From: Odontesthes bonariensis
Lineage: Eukaryota; Chordata; Actinopteri; Atheriniformes; Atherinopsidae
Length of the DNA: 64,000 bases
Direction: 5' to 3'
NCBI RefSeq assembly: GCF_027942865.1
Contig: NC_134524.1
Span: forward strand, 23,489,536-23,553,535
The translations under genes were made by a program, and so were the position numbers. The notes beneath the pieces were generated by a model. That model was not told where the DNA came from, did not search any database, and was given only the letters and a program-made list of their open reading frames with translations. Shown piece by piece: positions 11,695 through 23,200 of the stretch. Within the stretch, counting starts at the first letter, position 1. Every line of letters begins with the position of its first letter.

Positions 11695-13105
11695 ATTCTT
11701 TGCAAAAGGTATGCGAAAACTCACGAAATTTTGCGAGCGCCACCTGCCAGTCGACGACATGAAAGAATCTAAACTTTATATTTTTAGGAGTCGCTCATTG
11801 GCTCTGTAGCGCCCCCTACGGTGCATAAAAATGGTCCCCTTAATAGGATTAGTTTCTCGTGGGACGACGAAATTCGGTACACTCATTCATCATGCCCAGA
11901 CGCACAAAAAAGTCTCATGCCATCACGGTGCCACGTACACAGGAAGGCGGCCATTTTGGATGGAAAGTGCGTTTTCGTGCCATTTTTGGCCGATTCCACG
12001 CCTTGCATAAGATCAAACTTGTCCTACAGATTTCATGCTACAGACTTCAAACTTGGCCAGGTTACTCTTAAGACATGGGGGGAAAGATTCATGGAGAAAC
12101 TTTTTCAAACCTCAAAGGGCGTGGCCGTGGCGACGCCTCAAAGTTCGATGACTCGCCATCACTCGCCACAAAAAATGAAGTCGCTTATAACTCCCACATA
12201 CATTATTTAATCTGTCCCAAACTTCATACGGTGAATGCTGGAACCAGCCTGAACGCGTACATATTATCATAACGACATCCACCTATAGCGCCACCTGCTG
12301 GGGGTTGGAAACATCTCTTTTTTTCCACTCCTCGCATTTGATCGAACTTGTCCTACAGATTTCATGCTACAGACTTCAAACTTGGCCAGGTTACTCTTAA
12401 GACATGGGGGCAGAAATTCATGGAGAAACTTTTTCAAACCTCAAAGGGCGTGGCCGTGGCGACGCCTCAAAGTTATGACTCGCCATGAAGAATTAAGTCG
12501 CTTATAATTTCCACACTCATTATCCAATCTGTCCCAAACTTCACACGGTGAATGCTGGACCCGACCTGAACGCGTACATATTATCATAGTGACATCCTCC
12601 TATAGCGCCACCTGCTGGTGGTTGGAAACCTCTTTTTTTTCCGCACGTCACATTTTTTCAAACTCCTCCTACAGATTTAATGCCACAAGCTTCAAACTTG
12701 GCCAGGTTACTCTTAAGTCATGGTGGGAAAAATTCATGGAGACACTTTTCCAAACTCTGAATGGTTTGGGCGTGGCCAGTCGGTGAAAATCATGTGATGG
12801 CGTTTGTGATTTGAAAGCCTTATCATGATCGCAAGGTCATGAAAGTTGGCACACACGTCCACCCTGATGACCTCGTATGTATGTAAAGGGTATCGTGTGT
12901 GGGCGGAGCAAAATGGCTCAGTGGCGCCCCCTAGAAATTTTCAAAAACCCCTCCGCATTGGGGTTATGCTGTGCTCGTAAGTACACAGCGGGTATCGTGC
13001 GTGTGGGAAGAGCTGCAGCTCAAGCGTCCAGCGCATGCCCCAACGTGCGCACATCCCAACGTACGCACACCTCGGTCCCGCTCACAGCTGCTTGCAGCTT
13101 TCTAG
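11639..13105 (+). mobile_element. Helentron-like unit 6
   Basis: The last unit has a truncated head (TTATTATT then a long CTTT tract) and ends with the hairpin AGCTGCTTGCAGCT and TTCTAG at 13105. After that the left inverted repeat resumes with TTTGTTTACCTAATTG. Confidence 0.65.
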
Positions 13106-14054
13106 TTTGTTTACCTAATTGAATTAACGGATGCAAATCTCAATAAGTCCAAATTTGTATATACAATTAAAATAACCAAATTTCATAGTTTCAGGTTCAT
13201 TTTTATATCATTTCATCTGGGCTATAATGACTTGAGATTGTTAATAGAAAATGTATCCAACCGTCTTTCGTGTTGACTACAAAAGTATTAGTCACGGCCC
13301 TTACTTTTGAATATATGTCCAATAACATAAAAATAGTTAGGAATAGGAATACTCTAAACTCTACAATTGTCAGATTATCATAATTGTACACGTATTATTA
13401 ATTTACATGAAGAGATGTGAAAAAAAGATGCACGAATGAAACACCATTGTCAGCTCAATATTATTTTTTTTGGATAAATGTAATAATCCACACCTGAAAC
13501 GGTTTACGCGCGCTCCGTGAATGGGAATGCACTTCTCGGCAGAACACCTCTGTTCACACGGCTATTAGGCCAACAGAAACTTCATAAATCATATATTCCA
13601 TAACACAGGCTTAGATTACAACTAACACAAGAATGCTACTTTTGAAATAATGCAAATATTACTGTTATAACATTGACCATCACATTTTACTCAGGTTTAT
13701 TAATGACGTTTATTATGCCTGTATTATTCACATGTAATTCTTTCATCCTAACAAAAGTATTTACCTCATGTCTCATACCCACCCCTCAGATTGTCCGACC
13801 GAGAGTTGGTGTTATTCCCTCCATCTTGGGCTTACAGGTTCACCTAATAAGAGTAGGTGTATCATCATAAGGCTATTAGCATTCATAAATTGAAATATTA
13901 TCAATAACAGGGCAGGGTGAAATACTTATCCCTGTGTGTGTGTGTATTTTTATATATTTTAATATAATGCTTCTTCCTTTTAGCCAGAAAAGGGCAGGAC
14001 TACATGTTCTTCCAGAAAAGCTGAAGAGAGCCTGTCTGTGGCCACTCAGGATGA
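13106..14054 (+). repeat. Left terminal inverted repeat, inner half
   Basis: This continues the left arm after the nested array and mirrors 15996-16944. It includes an acceptor-like CTTCCTTTTAG near 13983 and the sequence after it. Similarity to the right arm ends at CACTCAGGATGAC near 14054. Confidence 0.85.
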
Positions 14055-14141
14055 CCCAGAAGCTTCAACCTCAAACTTACTAACTCAGCCTAATGATTTG
14101 AGTATTTCTTTTTTAAACATCATATCAAAATTACCGTTCTA
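13984..14141 (+). other. Possible transposase exon upstream of the THAP9-like fragment
   Basis: After the acceptor-like TTTTAG, one frame stays open for about 53 codons (beginning PEKGRTTC and containing LSVATQDDPEASTS). It then hits a stop just before the P-transposase-like fragment. The first two thirds lie in the inverted repeat and are repeated in the right arm. I recognise no domain. Confidence 0.25.
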
Positions 14142-14144
14142 AAT

Positions 14145-14655
14145 ATGTTAAATAGCTACTTCTCAATATTTATACTGGTGGATGTTGTGGACAATGCTTT
14201 GTACTACATCGCAGGGTTTGTAGTCCTCCAGATTCTGCAAAAGCTGTCCTGTGGTGTGTGCCATGCAAGCTTGGTCAGAGATGCTGTACCTTCATCATTT
14301 CATGATAGCTACCACTTTCTAGCCCTGAAAAACAACGGTGTACTAGTGATTCCATCATGTGGCACAGTGAAGGTGCTGAGAGCTGCAGAGTGGGTGATTC
14401 TCCAAGCTTCAGCAAAGCTGTAAAGACGACGACAGTCACGTACATCATCCGGGAGGAGAACGGAGGATGTTTTTCAGCTTGGGGAACACATTGAGGAGAC
14501 AAAGTTTGGCATCAACAACCATTATTCCAACTTGTTGTCATTGTTTGTGTCTGTGTTTCTGAAAATAAGGCCCCACCACATTGGCAAACTGACCTCTCTT
14601 GACCTGCATAAAAGGGAGCATGAGACAAAAACAAGCTCTGCAAAACACTCCTCTT
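14145..14655 (+). pseudogene. P-element/THAP9-type transposase, C-terminal fragment
   Basis: The first frame contains VDNALYYIAGFVVLQILQ, SCGVCHASLV, YHFLALKNNGVLVIPS and KVLRAAEWVI in the order known from the C-terminal region of P-element transposases and vertebrate THAP9. A stop at about 14421 and a frame change separate it from a second matching stretch (NNHYSNLLSLFVSVFLK, RPHHIGKLTSLDLHK) ending near 14655. The THAP DNA-binding domain, leucine zipper and RNase-H-like catalytic core are absent, so it cannot make an active enzyme. It sits in the core between the long inverted repeats. It is either what remains of the element's own transposase or a captured piece. Confidence 0.75.
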
Positions 14656-15995
14656 TCAGGGTGTTAGACCCGATTCTTTATATTGGAAGCCTAAGAACCA
14701 GTTGGAGCAGTCTTAAGTTAAACAAAGTATTTATTGGAGGTCACAGGTCAAGTATCAGCGCTGGACTTGGAGAGACAGAGTTCTCGCATGAAATCCGTCC
14801 GACCAAGTCCCGAGATCTGGAAACATTTCATATTTATGTTCACCCTTATCTCAGAGGTTGTACCTACATTTGACGGCGCATTATTGAATATTTACTCATG
14901 CTGTGAGCAGGCCATCCACCGTCTTCATCATGTTCTTTGGATGTGATAAGCGATGTGTGTGTGTGCGTGTTGTTTCAGGCGTGCATCTACTGCACCAGAC
15001 CTATCTGTCCTAAGAGACGCTTTATCTGACCCAGTTATTTTATCCCGCTACGTCATCTTAAAGTGTTGGACATACATTTGCGTTGTATGAGCAGAGTGTA
15101 ACGTACAAACTAGGAACATAGATTATCTAGAGAACTACACAATATGAATACATAAAGTCTAAGAATAAAGCCTATTTATAACAAGGGCTTTTAGCTCATT
15201 TTGTTTTGCTTTAGGTTGATACCATTCAAAATATTTAAACTTGTGTATATACAACTACCTTCTTGTACAGTGTTTTTTATATTCTTTATATTTTATTATA
15301 GTATTTCTATATTTCTAGACTAACTCAGAGAGATCCCTGAACAAGTAGTGCATGTGTCTTGACTGCGGTTCATGCACAATTGGCAATTTAAAAAACATTG
15401 TACCTTGAACCTTGATGCTATGGTCATAACAAAGTTATGCTGTGAAGCCAAAAAAGCAAAAATCAAAGATATTTTCTTACATTGTTTTGGCCTTGTGAAA
15501 TACTTTATTACAGATTTGATAAAGATGTTACATAAAAATCATAACAGCTGTATAGTGTCTGTATTCCTCTTCAATGATACAAAGCTTGTAGTACGTGATT
15601 GGAAAATTCGTTAGGTCAACAGCTTGAATGATCTTCAAGCAGTGTGTATACATACGTACTCATTCATTCGTAGGGCACCATAGGCAATCGTCAAATAAAT
15701 ACACATACAAAACAAACATCCTCTACCTTACACTAGAAATATATATATACACATACATATGTACAAAGCTGGATTCTCATTCCATCCGTTCCAAAGTACA
15801 AAATTACGACAAGGCTCGAGCTGCCAAAACAGCGGCAGCTGACAACAGGCATCGGTGTCTTATAAATATAGCCTACTGACCAGTCTATCACACATTGTCA
15901 TTCTGCTGTTAATGTACGGTACCTGTAGTTGGTGTTCTGGCCCTAGTGTGAGTCCCCCCCCCCCCCCCCCACCAGAAAATGTGCGAGCCCTTGCT
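14656..15995. other. Core of the long-TIR element, no gene seen
   Basis: This is AT-rich sequence with a short GT run near 14957, several unrelated short open frames and a C-only run of about 18 bases at 15954-15971. No domain or splice pattern is recognisable. Confidence 0.5.
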
Positions 15996-17969
15996 GTCAT
16001 CCTGAGTGGTCACAGACAGGCTCTCTTCAGCTTTTCTGGAAGAACATGTAGTCCCGCCCTTTTCTGGCTAAAATGAAGAAGCATAATATTAAAATATATA
16101 AAAATACACACACACACAGGGATAAGTATTTCACCCCGCCCTGTTATTGATAATATTTCAATTTATGAATGCTAATAGCCTTATGATGATACACCTACTC
16201 TTATTAGGTGAACCTGTAAGCCCAAGATGGAGGGAATAACACCAACTCTCGGTCGGACAATCTGAGGGGTGGGTATGAGACATGAGGTAAATACTTTTGT
16301 TAGGATGAAAGAATTACATGTGAATAATACAGGCATAATAAACGTCATTAATAAACCTGTGTAAAGTCTGATGGTCAATGTTATAACAGTAATATTTGCA
16401 TTATTTCAAAAGTAGCATTCTTGTGTTAGTTGTAATCTAAGCCTGTGTTATGGAATATATGATTTATGAAGTTTCTGTTGGCCTAATAGCCGTGTGAACA
16501 GAGGTGTTCTGCCGAGAAGTGCATTCCCATTCACGGAGCGCGCGTAAACCGTTTCAGGTGTGGATTATTACATTTATCCAAAAAAAATAATATTGAGCTG
16601 ACAATGGTGTTTCATTCGTGCATCTTTTTTCACATCTCTTCATGTAAATTAATAATACGTGTACAATTATGATAATCTGACAATTGTAGAGTTTAGAGTA
16701 TTCCTATTCCTAACTATTTTTATATTATTGGACATATATTCAAAAGTAAGGGCCGTGACTAATACTTTTGTAGTCAACACGAAAGACGGTTGGATACATT
16801 TTCTATTAACAATCTCAACTCATTATAGCCCAGATGAAATGATATAAAAATGAACCTGAAACTATGAAATTTGGTTATTTTAATTTTATATACAAATTTG
16901 GACTGATTGAGATTTGCATCCGTTAATTCAATTAGGTAAACAAATTATGATGTAGTTTTATCATATCATTCCATCACAGACTCTCCTTAAAGTACGACCA
17001 GCAGGGGGGGCACTTCTCGGCATAACACCTGCTATAAACATATCCTAGTTTAACGTTTGCTGGCTACGATTTCGCCGGCAGACACAAATACAGTACAATA
17101 ATATTCTATTGACAAAATGCAACCAATAATAATGTTGAATACTACCTGTGAAAGGTAATCCCCCGACTCCTGTTCGCAAAGTCTGTCTCAGCCTCATTAA
17201 TGGCTGCTCCCTCAGCGATGGCCGCGGCCCGAAAGTCATGGCCGGTCGTAGCCGCGACGCGCTAGCCCTTGCTGCACTAACCTCTGAATCTGTGACGGCA
17301 GAGTATGCAGCCAAGCTCTCTGTGACCCGTTCAACCCGGTCACCGGCATCAGAATCGGATATATTGTTTGACTCCACCTGGGCAGCTAAACTGTACAGCA
17401 AATATGCACACCGCCCCCTACCGTAGCCTACATGATGGGTAGCACGGTCAGCAGGCGTGACGTCACTCTCCTGCGCCGCTCAGATTGCTTTTTCATTATC
17501 GAATTGTGGGCAGTATTTTGCATGCAGACCACTAAAACGAAAAAGCAATGTCCGCTTAGTTTTCTTTTTGATTATGGCATAGAATGAGCAGTCTTGAAGA
17601 AGAAAATTGAAATGCAATAGGATGATTGATTAGTAATTTTATTTATGAGTCAAATAATGCAGCCACATTCTTAAAATGCAAAAGCATTTCTGATAATGCA
17701 TTTGAATTTTCAACTTTTACATTTCAAATTGAATTTTGGTATCTATTTGCTGAGGCATATTTTGAAAATTAAATTTCAAATGTCTTTGTCCTTTTCATTT
17801 GAATTAAGTGAAAGAATGTGCAGTCTTGAAGAAGAAAATTGAAATGCAAATAGGATGTTTGATTAGTAATTATATTTATGAGTCAAATAATGCAGCCACA
17901 TTCTTAAAATGAAAAAGCATTTCTGATAATGCATTTGAATTTGAATTTTGATTACGATTTGCTTCCATA
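15996..17969 (-). repeat. Right terminal inverted repeat (uninterrupted)
   Basis: This is the mirror image of 285-1311 plus 13106-14054. It has the same CRE-like palindrome (17458-17465), the same GC-rich open frame and the same subterminal repeats. It contains no Helentron array, so 16942-16944 marks the ancestral insertion site. Confidence 0.85.
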
Positions 17970-17975
17970 TCCAAC
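17970..17975 (+). repeat. Right 6-bp target-site duplication TCCAAC
   Basis: This is the partner of 279-284 and directly follows the last base of the right inverted repeat. Confidence 0.65.
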
Positions 17976-18380
17976 AGGGTCTTGACTCTGAAGCGCGTGT
18001 CCAGTAACTTCGGATTTGTTTTGTGAAGCTTGTACCGAGGCGCGTGTCGATGACTATGTGGTGACGTCAGAGGCCTTTCGAACCGGCCTTACCATGTGAC
18101 CGTTTAGGAGCGTTTTTTTTTTCAATAAAATGTATTGTTCTATGTAAATGCACAAAAAGCATGCCATACAAAACATTGTACAGATATCTGTAGTGTTGAG
18201 CTGACTGTAGAAATATCAACATAATCAACATGTTATTCTGTGTGTGATTAAGTTGAAAAATGAAGAAATAATACATTATACATATAAGATAAAACACAAT
18301 AGACAGAAACTATTTATCAGAAAAAAATATATCTATATCTGCATATATCTCAGAAGAAATTAAAATCTATATATTTATCT

Positions 18381-18439
<59 letters not shown>

Positions 18440-21400
18440 CTAATGGAGTTTATATTTAATTACTTTGAAGATATGATAAATAAATATATCCATGATACCC
18501 CATAGTGATGCTGACATGATTCTGTTGGACTTAAATGATGCACTAACTGAAGGTTAATTTGACTGATGAAAGTATCTTGGGAACAAAGAGGGAACAGGAT
18601 GAGACGGAGAGGCTTCAGCTGAAGTTGGTGTCATAAGTCTCCCACTAAGAATCTCTGGGGAAAACAGTGAGAACAATAAACATGTAGTTCCACCATCCTG
18701 TCCTCACACCACACTGCTAAGATTCCAATAAATGTCAGTCTGCTGTAGTTCCCCTACAATCCAGCAGAGGGTGCTGTGACTAAGAGGAGCTGAATAAGTG
18801 GAATCTGTGAGATGCAGTTTTATCTAAGAAGCAGATGATGTTCTTGTAGAAAAGACATTTCCATCTTACTAACATGGCTGTGGGTGATAAAGTCAGAGGG
18901 TGGGACATGGTGGAAGATGGTTGTTCTGGGAACTACCAAGAAGCTGAAGATGTAAAAAATCTACTTTTATGGAGGAGACTAAGAATGACAAAGAGTTGTG
19001 TTCCTGAAAGTGAGTTTTCAGTGATTCAGACCTGATCCCACTCACTGGTGATTGATGGAAATGATCAACATGACCATCTAACCCAACTCCAGCAGAGTTG
19101 CTTCATGGTTCACATGAGATATACAGAATAATTAGGTCTTCTACAGAAAAGAAGAACTGATCCCGGCTCATCAGTCAAAGCATCTACAGCCACATATTTC
19201 CCTCCAAGTCATTTAAAGCTTCTTTAAAATCATTTATTCAGCCCAGCTTTGCCATTCAGCTCATTCTCCATCTGACACCAGAGAGAACAGACAGACTGAA
19301 AGACATCTTTTACAGATGGAGTGTTTGGGACAATAGGAGGAACAGACAGTCTGTTGGAGGATGTAGATCTGAAGGTAAGCTGGACCGCTGGCATGATTCA
19401 GTATGAAGGAGGACGAGGTAGGGGCACCCTCTACCATTTAAAACGCTGATAAATGTGTCTCTGCCGCTCCAAAGAAGAATGTAACTCAACTCAATGGATA
19501 AAGGAGGCAAAGAAGAAGAATGAATGAATCATTTAGGTGAACACATTATTCTTTTTACCCAAATAAAAATCCAACAGGAAACATCAGCTGTTGTCAGTTA
19601 TTGTTCTCTGGTTCTGCTGTAATACAGAGTGGGACCAGCACGTCTTATCACGTCTTCTTCATCCTGCTGCAGGAGGAAAATCTAATGTTTTCCCCAGCAG
19701 CAGTGATGTTAAAGTTTTACCTGCAGGGATATAATCTGCATGTATTTCATGTTGCAGAAAGCCATCCAGCTGCAGTCTACTCTGCAGTCAGGACAGACCA
19801 CCTCACTTCTGGACAAACAGTCATCAGATCCAACAGGACCAGAGGTACAGCTGCTCTTTGTTCCCAACTCTGGACAGAAGCAGGTCAGCTGTTCACCCTG
19901 CTTCCAGCCTCTATGCTCAGATAACCCAACCTGACTCCAGCTCAGCATTCAGTTTGGGTCCTGTGCAGTGTGCTGGCAGCACTTTTTGATCTCATATCTA
20001 AGTATATGTGTCTCCATGATCTCCGTGTGTATCAGCTGCTAAAACTCTGAATGGGTTATCTCTATGCTTTGGAACATTTGTACTCTTTCATCCGGCTGAA
20101 GCCCTTTTCACTGGGGAACTGAGGCCGTTCTATAAGCTTCCAAAGTGCTTTTAGGCCTTTAACACGCTGCAGGTGCAGGTCCACCTCTGCCTCTGCAGCA
20201 GCACAGAGTAAAGCTGCAGCTGCTTCAGTTCACTGTTACAAACAGCTGCTTTGCTGGGGCAGTTCTTCTCTTCAGGAGGCAGAAACACACACTCTCAGCA
20301 GACTCTGGGAGCTTCTGTGCTGCTCTTCCTTCTGCTTCTTAAACTGGAGCAGCTGACTGCCTTCACTGACTCTGAAGAAGTGTCTCACCAATCCTTTCTC
20401 CTGGAGTTGTGTTTCCTGCAGCTGGAACTGTGTGTGTTTGTTTTCAGAGTCTCCAGCAGAGCCAGATGTCCTGTACTCTTCACTGAGGTAGTCCACCAGT
20501 CCATCCACTGATGTCCAGCTGCTGGGACCAGTTTGAGGCCAGCAGCCTCTCACTGAACCAGTTTACATTAACTTTTTAAACATTTTGAATTCTTTGATAT
20601 TTTCATAAACAACAAATGTGCCAATCTGGCCTCATGAATGTATTTCTGTCTGACAGAATTAAAGACAAATGAATTTCTTCAGTGTCTTTCCTGTTATTTA
20701 TGGTCATGATTCCCTCGAGAGCAGCTGAGATCTGAACCTGGAGAAGTTTTAATTCCATAAATTTGTTTTAGTTGAAATATCAAGAAATGAAATATTTTCT
20801 CATGTAAATCAGGAGCTGTATAAACCAGAAATGTTCCATGAAGTTTGTGTTTTCACTCCATCTGTTTTAATACAGAATACACGTTTATTAATAATAATAA
20901 TAATAAATATTTTGGACACACAAAGATGCTTAACACCTCCAAAAAATATATTAAAAAAAGGTTTCTAGCTACCTTTGATGGAGCAAGAGATTCAGTTTGG
21001 ATGCAGATGCTGCAGTGATGAAAACACTGGTGTTAGCAGAAGTTTAGTGTCACTAAAGACAACTTTTAACAGCAGAAGGAGAATTTTCTGTCTTAGCAAC
21101 AAAAATCTGAGAAAATGTCAGAGAAAATACAGAAAAAGCGGAATGCTGTGGATTTAAAGATGGAAACATTTTGCTGTGCTTCCTTTCACTTCCCGTTGGA
21201 CGCTGAAGACGACGCACTCAGCTTTTCACCAGACAACATGGCCTCGGTGGTGTGGTGGTCAGCAGCAGTGAAGACCAGATGAAGCCTCATGAAGCTTTGA
21301 GTTGTTCACAAATGAGCTTCATGGCGCTTCAGTTGCTCAACTGCGCCATCAAGTGGGCAATAAATGTAAAGCAGCTGGAACCGTCCACCATTATAATAAT

Positions 21401-22230
21401 AATTAAAATCATTTTATTTATAATATTTAATATTTATGTTATTCATTCTGTGTTCTTCCCTATGGGATTAATAAAGTATTTATTTTCTGTTTCACACAAT
21501 TACTATTGTTGTTATTTTAGAGTTCAGCTCAAAAAGCTCGCAGACCGGAGAAAATCTCCTCTCTCTGGCTCCATGAACAATCAGCTCACTCCATCAGGCT
21601 CTAAATCCACAAGATGTTTCTACAGGAGATCTTTGGTGTGTCGCCGGCTTTTATATTTGGAAATATTCGCCAGGCCTTGAACGCTGCTGGTTTGCTGGGG
21701 CTCACGTATGCCTGAAAACGTCATCAACACGCGACTCGACGCGCGCTTTGAAGAATCATCAGCAGTTATGTCTTCGCTTTCTGACACCTGTATGTCCCAG
21801 AGATGAACAGGAAACTGGATAGTTCCCTCTTCAGAATGAAAAACTGTCCCTTTCGGCTGTCGGTCACGTGACTTTTTTCTTAAAGTGACACGCCCACTGA
21901 GCCCGACTCAGCGGCACGACGGGCGGCGTGCAGAGCTCTGACGTCTTTTGCATTTTAGATTCTTGATTTTGTGGCTCCTAAATGAGCTGACACACGCTGA
22001 CAGGTGTCCATGAGTCGGGACAGATGTGGGTTCTGATGGTTCTTTTCCTCAGACAGCCAGGATGGCCCCTTTTATCAAAGCTTTGCTTTCTTCTCCTGAA
22101 CCGCGTTGGTTCCTCTGGGTGCAGGCAGGCTTCAGAGCTCAGCGTTCACTGTAGAACTCGGATCATTGTTCTCACTCTATAAGCAGACAACTGTTTGCAC
22201 CTGGTTCAGCTTTGTAATGTCCCTTTAATC
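17976..22230. other. Non-coding stretch
   Basis: No convincing exon is visible. It contains a TAGA microsatellite, a CRE-like TGACGTCA at 18062-18069, and a LINE/SINE-type tail (CCTATGGGATTAATAAAG near 21460). The open frame near 20251-20553 resembles no family I know. Confidence 0.4.
18381..18439 (+). repeat. (ATAG)n microsatellite
   Basis: About 14 uninterrupted ATAG/TAGA units. Confidence 0.95.
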
Positions 22231-22233
22231 CTC

Positions 22234-22883
22234 TGATAAAAGCTGATCCTGAAATTAGTTGTAGACTGGAGCAGAACTGATTGGTGTAAAGAACATGTTC
22301 TTTTATACAGAGATGGTGATCTTTATCAGGAGGCCAGCATCCATCTTATAAGAAGCGGGTGGATCTGCAGGACAGACGGATGAAGGATGGAGACGTGTCT
22401 CTGATTCTGAAGGATGTGACGACTGAGGACAGAGGAACATATGAGTGTCGAGTCGTCCAGAGAGGAATAAATGATGGAAAGATATCTGATCCCATCAGCA
22501 TCATCCTCCTGGCAGTTGTTGAACCAGGTGAGTGAGAGTTTGTCTCTGGACCAGAGCTGAAGCAGCTTCCTGGTTGTTGATGTGAGAGTGAAACATCTCA
22601 GATCAGATGTTTCAGGGGTTTTCTAAAGATGTTGTTGATGAGACTCTGTAGAAAGCAGCTGGTCTGAGTGCAGGAGATGATGTGGGACAGCAATTTGAAG
22701 AGGAAATGTTCTTCAGTCATCACCCACCTGACAGCTGATAACCACACCTGTTTCTGACCTGCAGGGAACAGTTGGGGACATCATGGACTGGCTGCAGGTC
22801 TGTCAGCTGGGATCATTTTTACAGCTGCTGCTGCTCTCTGGATCTCTCAGAGACAAGAAGAAGAAATCAGACTCTCCTCCTGA
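22234..22883 (+). pseudogene. Butyrophilin-like V-set Ig gene remnant
   Basis: Exon A (to 22527, donor GTGAGTG) encodes the latter half of a V-set Ig domain: VVDWSRTDW, HVLLYRDGDLYQ, then in another frame HPSYKKRVDLQDRRMKDGD, SLILKDVT and the EDRGTYECRV motif with the second Ig cysteine. One base appears to be missing near 22340-22346, shifting the frame between LYQE and HPSY. Exon B starts at 22765 after CTGACCTGCAG in matching phase. It encodes a single membrane helix (GLAAGLSAGIIFTAAAALWI) and ends at TGA 22881-22883 after a short tail. The first half of the Ig domain, the signal peptide and any further domains are missing. Known relatives are cell-surface receptors or co-regulators of immune cells; this copy looks dead. 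Confidence 0.65.
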
Positions 22884-22929
22884 TGAAGCAGCTGTCCAAC
22901 AGCTGCTCTGACTCAGAGTGTCTGATACT

Positions 22930-23200
22930 GGCTGTGTTAGAAATCGCATACTTCTCCTACTACTCCTACTAACTGTTTGAGTCAGTAAGCGAGTTTGAGT
23001 AAGCAGAAGTTCCCGGATGCATACTAGATTCTCCGAAATGTTGGGTATGCATCATGAGGTTACTACTCATACTCAAACTACCCAAGATGCAACGTAACGT
23101 GATGTCTCCGATCGTCATTTCCTGTCAAAACGGCAGTTTTAAGCTAGCTACAACGAGGGTAGGTTCACTTCCTGTTTTCAAAACAAAAGCACCAATTGTA
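22930..23200 (+). mobile_element. MITE-like repeat, copy 1
   Basis: Sequence from CTGTGTTAGAAATCGCATAC through CTCAAACTACCCAAGATGCA recurs, split by a hAT insertion, at 53403-53469 and 55068-55200. The terminal repeats are not clear enough to name a superfamily. Confidence 0.5.

Larger units (their letters stand above)
1312..13105 (+). mobile_element. Tandem array of Helentron-like units
   Basis: Six head-to-tail units occupy an insertion in the left arm. A full unit begins AGGGACCGAGCAGTG and ends with a short hairpin (AGCTGC-TT-GCAGCT) followed by TTCTAG. The array lies between TT on the left (1310-1311) and TTT on the right (13106-13108); the uninterrupted right arm has only TTT (16942-16944 on the complement). 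Little or no duplication, a 3' hairpin, CTAG end, T-rich target and tandem head-to-tail copies fit rolling-circle Helitron2/Helentron-type elements (family knowledge). No Rep/helicase gene is present, so the array is non-autonomous. Confidence 0.6.
285..17969. mobile_element. Large DNA transposon with ~1.97-kb terminal inverted repeats
   Basis: The ends are perfect inverted copies beginning TATGGAAGCAAATCG. The left arm (285-1311 continuing at 13106-14054) and right arm (15996-17969) match almost base for base by eye over about 1.97 kb. Directly outside both ends is TCCAAC (279-284 and 17970-17975), a plausible 6-bp target-site duplication. The roughly 1.9-kb core between the arms holds remains of a P/THAP9-like transposase. 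Without the nested array at 1312-13105 the element is about 5.9 kb. P elements normally give 8-bp duplications, so the superfamily is unclear. A 6-bp duplication and TA-type ends recall IS3EU elements, but that is only a suggestion. Confidence 0.8.

Noticed and set aside
1577..12210. Recurrent ~137-residue open frames starting MVKNCPRN or MLKNCPRN
   Set aside because: They recur because the repeat unit recurs. The reading crosses sub-repeat borders, the frames differ among units, there is no known domain, and variation does not favour synonymous sites by eye.
1312..13105. Regular repeats suggesting a CRISPR or satellite array
   Set aside because: Units of 1.5-3.7 kb with transposon-like ends in a eukaryotic context; there are no short direct repeats with unique spacers.
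14145..14655. Functional THAP9 host gene
   Set aside because: Only the C-terminal part is present, with a stop and a frame change, and it lies inside a transposon.
20251..20553. Two overlapping open frames of 86-93 codons
   Set aside because: No family resemblance, no splice signals and no support from the duplicated arms.
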